In this document: positions 1 through 10,632 of the stretch, piece by piece | How the letters are laid out: every line of letters begins with the position of its first letter | How positions within the stretch are numbered: position 1 is the first letter of the stretch | Assembly: GCA_027490155.1 (NCBI GenBank) | Contig: JAIXYP010000009.1 | Span: 248,001-312,000, forward strand | Source of the DNA: Cytophagaceae bacterium | GTDB taxonomy: Bacteria > Bacteroidota > Bacteroidia > Cytophagales > Flexibacteraceae | Length of the DNA stretch: 64,000 nt | Reading direction: 5' to 3' | Translations under genes and position numbers: made by a program | Notes under the pieces: generated by a model | Told to the model about the DNA's origin: nothing | What the model saw: the letters and a program-made list of their open reading frames with translations, nothing else | Databases searched by the model: none

Positions 1-1193
1 GGGTCCGTGATCTTGATGCCGTTAATAGACAGGGCACCAGCTAAAATACTTTTGCGGGTTTCGCCTTTGCTAGCATAGATCAGGGTATCGCACAAAACAG
101 CGATGACCTCAATCACATTGTGTTTGTTGGCCTCGTAGTCGGCGGCAGCAATTGTACGTTTTTCAACCCCTGAAAATACATCAAGTAAGGTTGGCTCATC
201 TAGAGAAGATAGCACTTCCAAACTGGCTTGTCCGAACAAGATATTAGTGGCTGCTAGAGCTTTATCAAGCTCTGCCTGGTTATGGACTGAGCGTGTCACC
301 TCCTCCGCTAGGGCCTTTTGCAAGATCCGCAAGTGTGGGGCCTCTAGGTGTTTCGCCTCGATGGCCTCAATTTCTGATTGGCTCAGAATTGTGAAGACAC
401 GAATAAGACGTGGGGCCTCTTCGTCCGCTACATTCAGCCAAAATTGGTAGAACTGATAAGGCGAGGTCATCGTTGGGTCAAGCCAAATGTTGCCATTTTC
501 GCTTTTACCAAACTTGGTGCCATCTGCTTTCGTGATCAGCGGGGTGGTGATTGCATATGCCTCACCATTCGCCATACGGCGGATTAGCTCTGTGCCAGAG
601 GTAATATTGCCCCACTGGTCCGATCCACCCATCTGGAGTGTTGCTCCCTTTGTTTTGAAGAGATGGTAGAAATCGTAAGCCTGAAGCAACTGATAACTGA
701 ATTCAGTGAAGGACAAACCTGTTTCGAGCCTATTCTTAACCGAATCCTTGGCCATCATATAGTTGACTGTCAGGTGTTTGCCCACGTCACGAATGAAGCT
801 AAGGAAACCCATGCCGCCAAACCAGTCATAATTGTTGACCACCTCGGCAGCATTTGGGCCGTCAAAGCTCAGGTATTGGGCCACTTGCTTACGGACACCT
901 TCCTGATTTTTACGTAAGGTATCTTCGTCTAGAAGGTTGCGCTCTGCACTTTTGCCGCTTGGGTCGCCTACCATGCCTGTAGCACCACCAACCAAGGCGA
1001 TAGGCTTATGTCCCGCCCGTTGGAAATGAACAAGCAACATCAGGGTCGCAAGGTTGCCAATATGAAGAGAGTGTGATGTAGGGTCAAAACCGACGTAGGC
1101 AACTTGCATGCCAGAGGCTAGTTTTTCGTCTGTGCCTGGCATCATGTCGCTTAGCATTCCGCGCCAGCGTAGTTCTTCTATAAAATTGGTCAT
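1..1193 (-). CDS. tyrS: tyrosyl-tRNA synthetase, C-terminus cut by window edge
   Basis: This enzyme charges tRNA-Tyr with tyrosine in the cytoplasm. About 397 residues are visible, reading from the ATG at 1193 off the left edge of the window. The family is about 420-430 residues long, so only the end of the C-terminal S4-like RNA-binding domain is missing. The class I signature HIGN lies near residue 45, inside the stretch [13 protein letters not shown]. The KMSKS-type loop appears as KFGKS, after GSDQWGNI. The remaining visible sequence ([13 protein letters not shown]) is S4-domain-like. An 81-bp gap separates it from the crotonase gene upstream, so cotranscription is possible. There is no stop codon in the window, so this gene is easy to miss. 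The identification is firm. Confidence 0.95.
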   Translation of the reverse strand, partial: MTNFIEELRWRGMLSDMMPGTDEKLASGMQVAYVGFDPTSHSLHIGNLATLMLLVHFQRAGHKPIALVGGATGMVGDPSGKSAERNLLDEDTLRKNQEGVRKQVAQYLSFDGPNAAEVVNNYDWFGGMGFLSFIRDVGKHLTVNYMMAKDSVKNRLETGLSFTEFSYQLLQAYDFYHLFKTKGATLQMGGSDQWGNITSGTELIRRMANGEAYAITTPLITKADGTKFGKSENGNIWLDPTMTSPYQFYQFWLNVADEEAPRLIRVFTILSQSEIEAIEAKHLEAPHLRILQKALAEEVTRSVHNQAELDKALAATNILFGQASLEVLSSLDEPTLLDVFSGVEKRTIAAADYEANKHNVIEVIAVLCDTLIYASKGETRKSILAGALSINGIKITD

Positions 1194-1274
1194 CTTGAGT
1201 TATTCGTGCCGAGTGGCAAAGGGTACTAATGGCTAAGTCTGATCCTGCTATTGGGTATATGATTTAGCTGCTGC

Positions 1275-2048
1275 CTACCTGCCCGTAAAACTAGGTGGTC
1301 TTTTCTCGATAAAGGCATTCATTCCTTCAGTTTGGTCCTCTGTGGCAAACAGCAGGTAGAAATTTTTACGCTCAAGGTGTAGACCTTCGTTTAAGTGGCT
1401 TTCGGCAACATGGTTGATGGCCTCCTTAGCTAAGCGCACTGCAATTGGGCTTTGAGCTGCAATCTCTGATGCTAGTTTGATGGCTTCTTCCAGATACAAC
1501 TCCTCAGGCACTACCCTATTGACTAGACCCCAAGCCTCGGCTTGTTTGGCATCGATGAATTTGCCAGTCAGGACCAACTCCATTGCCTTGGCCTTGCCGA
1601 TTGCACGGGTGAGCCTTTGAGTGCCTCCCGCACCAGGCATAACACCAATCTTAATTTCGGGCTGGCCAAACTTGGCAGTTTCGCTCGCGATGATCATATC
1701 ACAGGTCATGGCAAGCTCGCAACCACCACCAAGGGCAAAGCCTGAAACGGCCGCAATTATGGGTTTCTTTGTCCGTTTGATTCGGTCCCAGGTGCTAAAC
1801 TGGTCCGCGATCAGCATATCTGTAGCAGTTTTACCTGACATCTGTTTGATATCCGCACCAGCAGCAAAGGCACGCCTGTCTCCGGTGATGATAATTGCCC
1901 GCACGGTATCGTCAGCATCAAGTACCTCAAGACTATCCCTAAGCTCGCCCATCAGCTGTAGATTGAGTGCGTTGAGTTCTTTTGGCCGATTGAGTCGCAC
2001 AACGGCAACAAATGGGGCTACATCTTTTTCTACGATAATGAAGTCCAT
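1275..2048 (-). CDS. enoyl-CoA hydratase/isomerase family protein (crotonase)
   Basis: A 257-residue crotonase-fold enzyme of the usual length, expected to hydrate trans-2-enoyl-CoA in fatty-acid or aromatic-acid beta-oxidation in the cytosol. The oxyanion-hole segments are visible as AGADIKQM and GGGCELAMTCDM. Both catalytic glutamates of the hydratase type are present, in the contexts QPEIKIGVMPGAGG and AMELVLTG. This favours true hydratase activity over a diverged crotonase. No other beta-oxidation gene is nearby, so the physiological substrate (short-chain enoyl-CoA, crotonyl-CoA or phenylacetate pathway) cannot be assigned. It lies upstream of tyrS on the same strand and divergent from the DUF4836 lipoprotein gene. 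The 220-bp spacer should hold both promoters. Confidence 0.9.
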   Translation of the reverse strand: MDFIIVEKDVAPFVAVVRLNRPKELNALNLQLMGELRDSLEVLDADDTVRAIIITGDRRAFAAGADIKQMSGKTATDMLIADQFSTWDRIKRTKKPIIAAVSGFALGGGCELAMTCDMIIASETAKFGQPEIKIGVMPGAGGTQRLTRAIGKAKAMELVLTGKFIDAKQAEAWGLVNRVVPEELYLEEAIKLASEIAAQSPIAVRLAKEAINHVAESHLNEGLHLERKNFYLLFATEDQTEGMNAFIEKRPPSFTGR

Positions 2049-2268
2049 GGTTCGGATCTGGTATTTTGTTGGTGTAATGGGTGTGCTTTGAAGGTGCTTT
2101 TTGCCTCAAATGTGGGCAACAAAAGACTCACAAAAGTGATAACTAAATGGTGTTGCGGACCTAAGCGGTGGCAAAATACGGGATGATGGGCAATATGACT
2201 TGATAAAACCATCAGGAAACCGGCCCAATGGTTAGGATTTTGGGTCCGTTGATCCCTATTTTAGCACA

Positions 2269-3975
2269 ATGTATCAAGGCCAAATCCTGACCAGCCAACA
2301 AGCTACATACACCCTTCAAATGCTGCAAAGTGACCAGCCAAATTGCCAAGTGACCCCGCTTAACCATGTAGGTTCCAGAAGCACAATCCAATGGCTTTGT
2401 TTAAAGGCCTTGGCCTTGGTCTTTTTGGTCATGATCGTTGGCTGCAGCCAACCCAAAAATGCCAGACGCATCCCCGCAAGGGCCTCGGCAGTCGTGAAGG
2501 TGGACCTTGGTAGCATTGCTTTTAAGTCGGTCTCGTGGTCTGACATTTGGAAACAGCTCCAGAAGTCGGACGCGATGGACCCTAAGGACTCAACTACTGT
2601 CTTTGCGGCTGACATCAGCAAGTCTGGCCTCAGCCTGACTGACCCAGTCTATCTTTACGTAATGCCAACAGGCCTGACAGATGGCAAAGTATCGATCATT
2701 TCGGTTAATTTGTCTTCAGCTGCTGACTTCAAGGCCTATTTGGAAACCCAAAATTGGATCACGCGTAAACCATCCGAAACCGAAGGCACTTGGTCTGCTG
2801 CGGTGGGACAAGATATTGACATCGTCTGGAACAAGGAACAGGTACTCTTAGCCCTTAAGTATGCCAGCAGCAAAGCAGATTATACCAACCAGCTTAGGGA
2901 CCAACTCAATACAACCGAAAAGGAAAGCCTGATAGGTAGCAGCATCATCTTCAAACAAACTGATGACGAAAAGGCAGATATGAGCTTTTACGTTCGGTCT
3001 GCCTTGGTGCCAAGCCAAGAAAATAGTGCCGATGAAATATATGGACATATCACGCTCGAAGATGGAAAGTTTGGCATTAAAGGCGCGCAAGTAGGCAAGT
3101 CTGGTCGCCTCACTAATCAAGGTCTATACAGCGCCAAAACCAAACCAAACTTTTGGGCAGGCTGCCCGATAGACAAACCATCTTTGGTGATGGCGATGGC
3201 CATTGAACCAGACACCTTACTCCAAATCGCAAATGCCAATCCAGGAGCTTCTGCATTCCAGACCCTGAATACAAACCTAAATGCCTACGAAACCAATGTC
3301 GGCGAGCTTTTGCAGCTCTGGGATGGTCAGATTGGTGTGATGGGATATGTGCCGCAAGCTGCAGATGGCTGGCTGATGAGCAGCAAATTGGCTATCAGGC
3401 TTGGTGTCCGTGACCAAATGATGTTGGGTGATATCCTGAAGCGCCTGGTTGATAAGGAGGTCTTGACGCAGTTAGAGCCCAATGTTTTTGGGGTGTCGAT
3501 CTTTCCTATCCGGATCACCCAGCTAGAAAACCAAATGACGCTCAGTTACAATGTCGAGAAGCTAGTTGAAAATGGCAAAGTAGCGAAAGGACCTTGGCAA
3601 TCCGTGATCGAGGGCCATACCTTCGGGATGTGGATGGACCCTGCACCATTGGCCTCTTTAGTAGGCCAGTTTTCCTCCAATACAGATAGCCTCCAGAAAT
3701 ACAACCCCATGCAAGAAATCCAGATGGTGTCTGATCTGGATGCCAGCTACGGAAGAATGAACTATGGCCTGGACTTCGTGATGAAGGAGAAGAAACAAAA
3801 TGCGGCTCGCTCCTTGCTGATGTTCATGAGCTACGCCAACTTCAACCGTGCCCAATCCACCACACCAACCGAACCCGAACCAAGTGATGATGAGGAGCTC
3901 CCGATTGAGCCTAATACGGATGGATTGCCAAGTTCGGGTGGGCCAACAGTTCGGTCAACCGACGATAATGGGTAG
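2269..3975 (+). CDS. DUF4836 family lipoprotein
   Basis: A predicted exported lipoprotein of 568 residues from the ATG at 2269. A hydrophobic stretch ending in the lipobox-like MIVGC lies unusually far in (around residues 47-60). The true start may therefore be downstream (ATG at 2323, or a GTG or TTG codon). After the cysteine, IPARASAVVKVDLGS followed by a long alternating beta/alpha region resembles the Bacteroidota family DUF4836, whose function is unknown. The C-terminus is a low-complexity acidic and proline-rich tail (about residues 530-568). The ABC ATPase follows 36 bp downstream and then a permease, so the three probably form one operon. I infer a substrate-binding or accessory role for that transporter. 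This is not shown by the sequence. Confidence 0.8.
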   Translation: MYQGQILTSQQATYTLQMLQSDQPNCQVTPLNHVGSRSTIQWLCLKALALVFLVMIVGCSQPKNARRIPARASAVVKVDLGSIAFKSVSWSDIWKQLQKSDAMDPKDSTTVFAADISKSGLSLTDPVYLYVMPTGLTDGKVSIISVNLSSAADFKAYLETQNWITRKPSETEGTWSAAVGQDIDIVWNKEQVLLALKYASSKADYTNQLRDQLNTTEKESLIGSSIIFKQTDDEKADMSFYVRSALVPSQENSADEIYGHITLEDGKFGIKGAQVGKSGRLTNQGLYSAKTKPNFWAGCPIDKPSLVMAMAIEPDTLLQIANANPGASAFQTLNTNLNAYETNVGELLQLWDGQIGVMGYVPQAADGWLMSSKLAIRLGVRDQMMLGDILKRLVDKEVLTQLEPNVFGVSIFPIRITQLENQMTLSYNVEKLVENGKVAKGPWQSVIEGHTFGMWMDPAPLASLVGQFSSNTDSLQKYNPMQEIQMVSDLDASYGRMNYGLDFVMKEKKQNAARSLLMFMSYANFNRAQSTTPTEPEPSDDEELPIEPNTDGLPSSGGPTVRSTDDNG

Positions 3976-4011
3976 TGATCATAAATTTCGCCTTCCTAAC
4001 CGACGAAGCTA

Positions 4012-4656
4012 ATGATCAACTGGCAAGCCATAGATGTCGATACCATTCTGTTAGAAACGAGGCAGCAAAGCGAGCTTTGGGGCAAGGTCCACCAGTTCGA
4101 CTTTAGGGACAAGATTGCCCTAGAAGCTCGGTCTGGCAAAGGCAAAAGCACCGCAATAGGCATATTGGCTGGTACCCGTACTGACTACACGGGGGAAATA
4201 TTGATAGATAATGTGGATCGTCGTTCTATGTCGGCATCACAACAAAGTCAGCTGCTACAACGCATTTTTGGTATAGTCTGGCAAGACCTTAGGCTGATGC
4301 CAGAGCTATCAGGAAAGGACAACGTATTGCTCAAACACCTGCTTTTACCAAAAATGGCTAGCAATATCGACGACGTGGAAACTTGGGCTGATCTGCTTGG
4401 GGTGGGAGTAGTTTGGCATAAACCTGCCCACCAACTTTCTTATGGCGAGCGCCAACGCATTGCGATTATCAGGGCACTATCGGCCCCATTCAAGATGCTT
4501 TTGTTGGACGAGCCATTCAGCCACCTTGACCAGCATAATAGTACCCTTGCGGCTCGGTTAATTCGCTCCGTTTGTGCAGAGCGAGGCGCTGGCTACATCT
4601 TCACCACCCTAGACGCAGCCTCCTACCTAGATTCAGACCGTACCATCTTGATTTAG
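4012..4656 (+). CDS. ABC transporter ATP-binding protein with degenerate Walker A and H-loop
   Basis: A 214-residue ABC ATPase of the LolD/FtsE/MacB size class. The signature LSYGERQRIAIIRAL, the Walker B MLLLDEP with catalytic Glu, and the Q-loop (VWQD) are intact. Two core elements deviate. The P-loop reads ARSGKGKST, so the first glycine of GxxxxGKS/T is alanine. The switch histidine near the C-terminus is replaced, reading TTLD where THD is expected. It is followed 25 bp later by an FtsX/MacB-like permease and preceded by a DUF4836 lipoprotein gene. A transporter or mechanotransmission complex at the inner membrane is inferred. ATP binding is plausible, but the hydrolysis rate may be reduced. 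Confidence 0.85.
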   Translation: MINWQAIDVDTILLETRQQSELWGKVHQFDFRDKIALEARSGKGKSTAIGILAGTRTDYTGEILIDNVDRRSMSASQQSQLLQRIFGIVWQDLRLMPELSGKDNVLLKHLLLPKMASNIDDVETWADLLGVGVVWHKPAHQLSYGERQRIAIIRALSAPFKMLLLDEPFSHLDQHNSTLAARLIRSVCAERGAGYIFTTLDAASYLDSDRTILI

Positions 4657-4681
4657 TTTACGACCACATCCGCACCATCTC

Positions 4682-5872
4682 GTGATTCAATCAGAACCAA
4701 CTACATCCCGCGGCAAGTTATTGCAGAAGACCATCCTTACAGGTGATGGTGTCGGCAAGACGATTTTGGGTTTTGTTGGTTATGGACTTAGCCTATTGAT
4801 GGTGCTATCAGCTACCCTGACTTGGCAATGGTCTGAGGCAGTTTTGGCCCCAAAACCCTCGGAGGCTGGCTATATGGTCATCAGCCGGCCCGTGAATCTA
4901 GCCAACAGCCTTGGCCTAGGCAGCAGCTCTCTAACGGACCAGGATCTCAAAACTCTGTCAGTACAGCCATTTGCAAAACAAATTATTCCGTTTCGCTCAG
5001 CCAACTTTTCGGCCTTTGCTTCTGCCAGCATAAGGGGCGAAAACTTAGCCACAGCTTTGTTCTTTGAGTCCATTCCAGATGACTTGCTTGACGTCCTGCC
5101 TGCAGACTTTAGGTGGTCTGAAGGCAGTAGCCAACTGCCTATTTTGCTGGGTCGAGATTTCCTGAACCTCTATAACTATGGCTTTGCCACTAGCCAAGGA
5201 TTGCCACAACTATCAGCAGACGCAGTTGGGTTAATCAGTTTTCAGGTCACTATTACAGGGCCAAAGGGTCAACGGACCTACACTGGTAAAGTGGTAGGCT
5301 TTTCGGATCGCATCAACTCGATTTTGGTGCCTGAGTCCTTCCTGATTTGGGCCAATGCCCATGTCGGGGATGGCACAAAAAAACCTACAAGCCGTGCGAT
5401 GCTTCAGGTCCAGTCTGGAGATGATCCTGCCATAGCCAACACCATTACTGACTTAGGCCTAACGACCAACCAAGATACCCTACGGCTGAGCCTAGCTGGT
5501 AAAACGGCGCAGCAATCAAGCCAGTTGATAGGCCTGATGGCATTGATGTTTATGGCCCTTGCCGTCAGCCAACTCATCATGAGCCAACAACTGACCTTGG
5601 CGGCCAAACACCAAGAAATCAGAATCTTGAAAGAGTTAGGTTATCAAGCACATCACCTTATTGGTCCCTTGGTAAGGCCATTTGGCATACGGCTAGGTCT
5701 ATTGACCTTGGTGCTGATGGGTGGCGTGATTTGGGGCCAGACCTACCTCGAAGACAAGTTTGGGTTACCTACTGTTGGTCCATTGACAGTTGTAATGCTC
5801 AGCCTAATGTTCTGGCTCTTGATCACCAGCCTTAATGCATACGCCCTAGGCAGAAGATTACAGTATAGCTAG
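4682..5872 (+). CDS. FtsX/MacB-like ABC permease
   Basis: A 396-residue membrane protein starting at GTG 4682. One transmembrane segment lies near the N-terminus (about residues 25-50). A large extracytoplasmic domain follows (about 60-270), then three hydrophobic segments toward the C-terminus (about 280-395). This 1+3 topology is that of FtsX/LolE/MacB-type permeases. It sits directly after the ABC ATPase gene and is the natural membrane partner of that protein. I cannot tell whether it serves lipoprotein release, cell-division signalling or small-molecule efflux. It lacks the second conserved half of MacB/LolE fusions with extra domains. The convergent ligA gene ends 26 bp away, with no obvious terminator hairpin between them. 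Confidence 0.75.
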   Translation: MIQSEPTTSRGKLLQKTILTGDGVGKTILGFVGYGLSLLMVLSATLTWQWSEAVLAPKPSEAGYMVISRPVNLANSLGLGSSSLTDQDLKTLSVQPFAKQIIPFRSANFSAFASASIRGENLATALFFESIPDDLLDVLPADFRWSEGSSQLPILLGRDFLNLYNYGFATSQGLPQLSADAVGLISFQVTITGPKGQRTYTGKVVGFSDRINSILVPESFLIWANAHVGDGTKKPTSRAMLQVQSGDDPAIANTITDLGLTTNQDTLRLSLAGKTAQQSSQLIGLMALMFMALAVSQLIMSQQLTLAAKHQEIRILKELGYQAHHLIGPLVRPFGIRLGLLTLVLMGGVIWGQTYLEDKFGLPTVGPLTVVMLSLMFWLLITSLNAYALGRRLQYS

Positions 5873-5898
5873 GGACGGGTTCAACTAAGGGGAAGCTT

Positions 5899-7974
<2,076 letters not shown>

Positions 7975-7981
7975 CTAAAAA

Positions 7982-9361
7982 TCAGGATCGTGTCGCTTTG
8001 GGGTTCATGAAGGCATATAGGCCATGGTTTGACAACTCACGCCCATATCCACTGTCCTTTGTCCCACCAAAAGGAATGCGATAGTCAGAGACCATCATTT
8101 GGTTGTGATACACCATCCCGACGTCCAACCGAGAGGCAAAATAATGAAAGTTTTCAGCAGCCTTGGTCCAGATACAAGCCCCTAGACCATATGGGCTGTC
8201 ATTAGCCAACAAGATTGCTTCTTCGGCATTCTTTACACAAAAGACCATTGCCACAGGTCCAAACAACTCTTGGTAGAAGACAGGATTACCGGGTATTACA
8301 TCAGTCAGGATGCCGGGATGGTACCAAGCGCTATCTGCAGGATTGTAGGGTTCGCCCCAATAGGTTGCCCCAGCTTTGACTGCTTGTTGCACCTGATCAG
8401 CTAGTTGGTCTGCAAGATCGATGCGGGCCATTGGTCCTTGGGTAGTTGCCTGTAAAAGTGGGTTACCGAATTCATACTTGCCCAACTCCTGCTTAAAGCC
8501 ATCAAGAAAGGCGTCGAATAGCGCCTCCACTACAATAAAACGTTTGCTGGCAATGCAGCTCTGCCCATTATTGACCATTCGTCCCTGCACCGCTCCTTTG
8601 ATTGCGGCTTCTAGGTCGGCATCATCAAGGACAATAAAGGCATCCGAACCACCAAGTTCTAAGACTGTTGGTTTCAGGTATTTGCCTGCCAACGCTGCCA
8701 CTACCCTACCCGCTTTGGTGCTGCCCGTGAGGGTCACTCCTCGGACCAAGGGGTTGGCGATTACGACCTCTAACTGATCAACATCAATATTGATGTTAAT
8801 AAAACTACCATTCGGGAATCCTGCCTCTGCAAGCACCTGCTCAATGGCTTGGGCACAGAGTTGGGTACTAGGGGCATGTTTGAGTAAGTAGGTATTGCCG
8901 CCTGCGAGCACAGGCACTGCAGACCGAAACACCTGCCAAAACGGATAGTTAAAGGGCATGATCCCTAGCACTGTACCCGTCGGATAGTAAGTGGATTGTG
9001 CGTGATAGGAATCTTGTTTATTGTCTAGAGGTTGCAGCCAGGCCTCAAGATGATCAGCATAATAGGTGGCACAGTTGGCGCATTTCTCAATTTCGGCAAT
9101 ACTCTCCTTTAGGAGTTTGCCAGTTTCTGCGGTGATGATGCGGGCCAACCGATCTTTGTTTTTAGATAATACGGAGGCAACACTTACCAAAAGGTCTGAT
9201 CGAGTTCCCAGGTCAAAATGCTTTAGTAAAGCAAAGGCCCTACCAGACTGATCCAACTTAAAGGAAACATCATTAAGACTATCAATTGGATGCTCAGCGA
9301 TAACCGAACCATCAATCGGGTTGATGCTTTGGTGTACCTTAGGGTTGTGCGTCGCTACCAT
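7982..9361 (-). CDS. NAD(P)-dependent aldehyde dehydrogenase, short succinate-semialdehyde dehydrogenase type
   Basis: A 459-residue aldehyde dehydrogenase that oxidises an aldehyde to its acid. The catalytic cysteine is C269 in NNGQSCIASKRF. The general base is E235 in VLELGGSD, and the cofactor/oxyanion asparagine is N138 in MPFNYPFWQ. The length of about 460 residues and the motif FGGTKDSGYGRELS match the short succinate-semialdehyde dehydrogenase group (Sad/YneI-like), but substrate identity is inferred. The cupin gene ends one base upstream of its ATG, so the two are almost certainly translated from one mRNA. ligA follows on the same strand. Confidence 0.9.
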   Translation of the reverse strand: MVATHNPKVHQSINPIDGSVIAEHPIDSLNDVSFKLDQSGRAFALLKHFDLGTRSDLLVSVASVLSKNKDRLARIITAETGKLLKESIAEIEKCANCATYYADHLEAWLQPLDNKQDSYHAQSTYYPTGTVLGIMPFNYPFWQVFRSAVPVLAGGNTYLLKHAPSTQLCAQAIEQVLAEAGFPNGSFININIDVDQLEVVIANPLVRGVTLTGSTKAGRVVAALAGKYLKPTVLELGGSDAFIVLDDADLEAAIKGAVQGRMVNNGQSCIASKRFIVVEALFDAFLDGFKQELGKYEFGNPLLQATTQGPMARIDLADQLADQVQQAVKAGATYWGEPYNPADSAWYHPGILTDVIPGNPVFYQELFGPVAMVFCVKNAEEAILLANDSPYGLGACIWTKAAENFHYFASRLDVGMVYHNQMMVSDYRIPFGGTKDSGYGRELSNHGLYAFMNPKATRS

Positions 9362-9362
9362 A

Positions 9363-9872
9363 TTAGATGAGGCAAAATTGGTTGATTAGGTCTACATGGC
9401 TTGGATGATCCGGCAACAAATTGCGCAACTGAGCCAGCTCAAAGTCGGCAAAATCAAAACCAGGGGCGACCATACATCCTACTAGCGTAAAGGCTGCACC
9501 AACAATTGGAGTGGCCGCAAACCACGTATTTGCAGGCATTACCACCTGTAATTGTTGCCCAGCCGCTAAATCTGGCCCAATAATGGATGTGCTTAACACT
9601 CCGTTTGGGTGGATTATGTAAACTTGAGTAGCCCCCCCAGCATGATAGTACCAAATCTCGTCCGACTGGAGTCGATGGAAATGAGAACGCTCACCTTCTG
9701 GTAACAGGAAATAAATACTTGTGGACATCGCTCTACTATTGGTGTGACCGGGGTGGTTTGGAGGCAAAGCCTCACCCATGATGTCAAGCCCAGACCTGAA
9801 GACCTCTTGGTAATATCCGCCTTCTGGGTGTTGGCTCAGCCCTAGCTTTTCGATATAGTATTGCGCATCCAT
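9363..9872 (-). CDS. cupin domain protein, DUF985 family
   Basis: A 169-residue cupin of the DUF985 group. The hallmark N-terminus HPEGGYYQEVFRS is followed by the cupin core, with motif FHRLQSDEIWYYHAGG and a second half at VVMPANTWFAA. Members form small beta-barrels with a pocket that binds a sugar-like or nucleotide-like ligand, and the biochemical role is unsettled. The gene is 1 bp upstream of the aldehyde dehydrogenase, which suggests a shared function, perhaps handling a sugar-derived aldehyde (inference). Its ATG (9872) is divergent from the HsdR_N-like gene, with about 130 bp between the start codons. Confidence 0.85.
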   Translation of the reverse strand: MDAQYYIEKLGLSQHPEGGYYQEVFRSGLDIMGEALPPNHPGHTNSRAMSTSIYFLLPEGERSHFHRLQSDEIWYYHAGGATQVYIIHPNGVLSTSIIGPDLAAGQQLQVVMPANTWFAATPIVGAAFTLVGCMVAPGFDFADFELAQLRNLLPDHPSHVDLINQFCLI

Positions 9873-10004
9873 AATAATATAGCTTTAATGATCCGTGGGC
9901 GGAGGGGCGTTGCTCTTCCCAAAAGGGGTGACAGAATCTTAACCACAACGTCAGACGGAAAGTTAGGGGTTGGCAACCTAAATTGCACCACCAAAGTAAA
10001 ATCG

Positions 10005-10502
10005 ATGCAGCCCAGCCTAAATTTGCCGAAATACCATCTTCGCCAACGCACTGAAAATGGCTTGTCGCAAGTCTGGGATCCAGTCCGGCAGCGTTACGTC
10101 CTGCTTACACCAGAAGAGTGGGTCCGGCAACACATCATCCAGCTCCTGATCCATCACTTAGGCTATCCTAGGACGGTGCTCAGGATAGAAAGAGGCCTTA
10201 GGGTCATGGCCAGAGATCGGAGGACCGATATAGTGGTATATCAAGATCATCAACCCTACATCGTAGTGGAGTGTAAAGCGCCCACTGTGCCAATCAACAA
10301 TGCAGTACTAGAGCAGGCTGGGCAATACAACCATACCCTAAAGGCTCCTTATTTGATGGTCACGAATGGCATGGTCCACTTAGCAGCGAGGCTTGTGGAA
10401 GGCAATCAGTATCGAGCTATTCAGCAACTTCCGTATTATGCTGCACCTCAGAACCAAAGCCAGACTATTCCAAAACAAGAAACAATTCTAGGCCACGACT
10501 AG
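10005..10502 (+). CDS. orphan type I restriction HsdR N-terminal domain protein (PD-(D/E)xK fold)
   Basis: A 165-residue protein from the ATG at 10005. A longer frame opens at 9861, but its extra 48 residues run across the divergent promoter region and look non-coding. The sequence from LNLPKYHLRQRTENG through LTPEEWVRQH matches the stand-alone HSDR_N family common in Bacteroidota. The nuclease core is visible: RTDIVVY (Asp) and, 12 residues later, VVECKAP (Glu-x-Lys). No hsdM or hsdS and no helicase domain are near, so it is not a complete restriction system. A DNA repair or DNA-processing role is possible but unproven. hutU starts 130 bp downstream. Confidence 0.85.
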   Translation: MQPSLNLPKYHLRQRTENGLSQVWDPVRQRYVLLTPEEWVRQHIIQLLIHHLGYPRTVLRIERGLRVMARDRRTDIVVYQDHQPYIVVECKAPTVPINNAVLEQAGQYNHTLKAPYLMVTNGMVHLAARLVEGNQYRAIQQLPYYAAPQNQSQTIPKQETILGHD

Positions 10503-10559
10503 TCATTACTATGGAACAAAAACATTGACCAATTGGGTCTTCAGACCCTAATATCAACC

Positions 10560-10587
10560 TTGTTGACGGGATCACCTTTATCTTTGT
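10560..10587 (+). promoter_or_regulatory. candidate promoter of hutU
   Basis: A perfect Bacteroidota -7 element (TATCTTTG, 10580-10587) lies 45 bp before the hutU ATG. A TTTG at 10560-10563 could act as the -33 element, but the spacer is 16 bp rather than the usual 19. An imperfect palindrome, GGGTCT-TC-AGACCC, sits just upstream at 10535-10548. Moderate support. Confidence 0.4.
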
Positions 10588-10632
10588 CCTTGTTATTCGT
10601 TGCACTACCCTACTGACACACCAACCCCAAAT

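Noticed and set aside
9861-10004. N-terminal extension of the HsdR_N-like protein
   Set aside because: The family begins near the internal ATG at 10005, and the extension crosses the divergent intergenic region.
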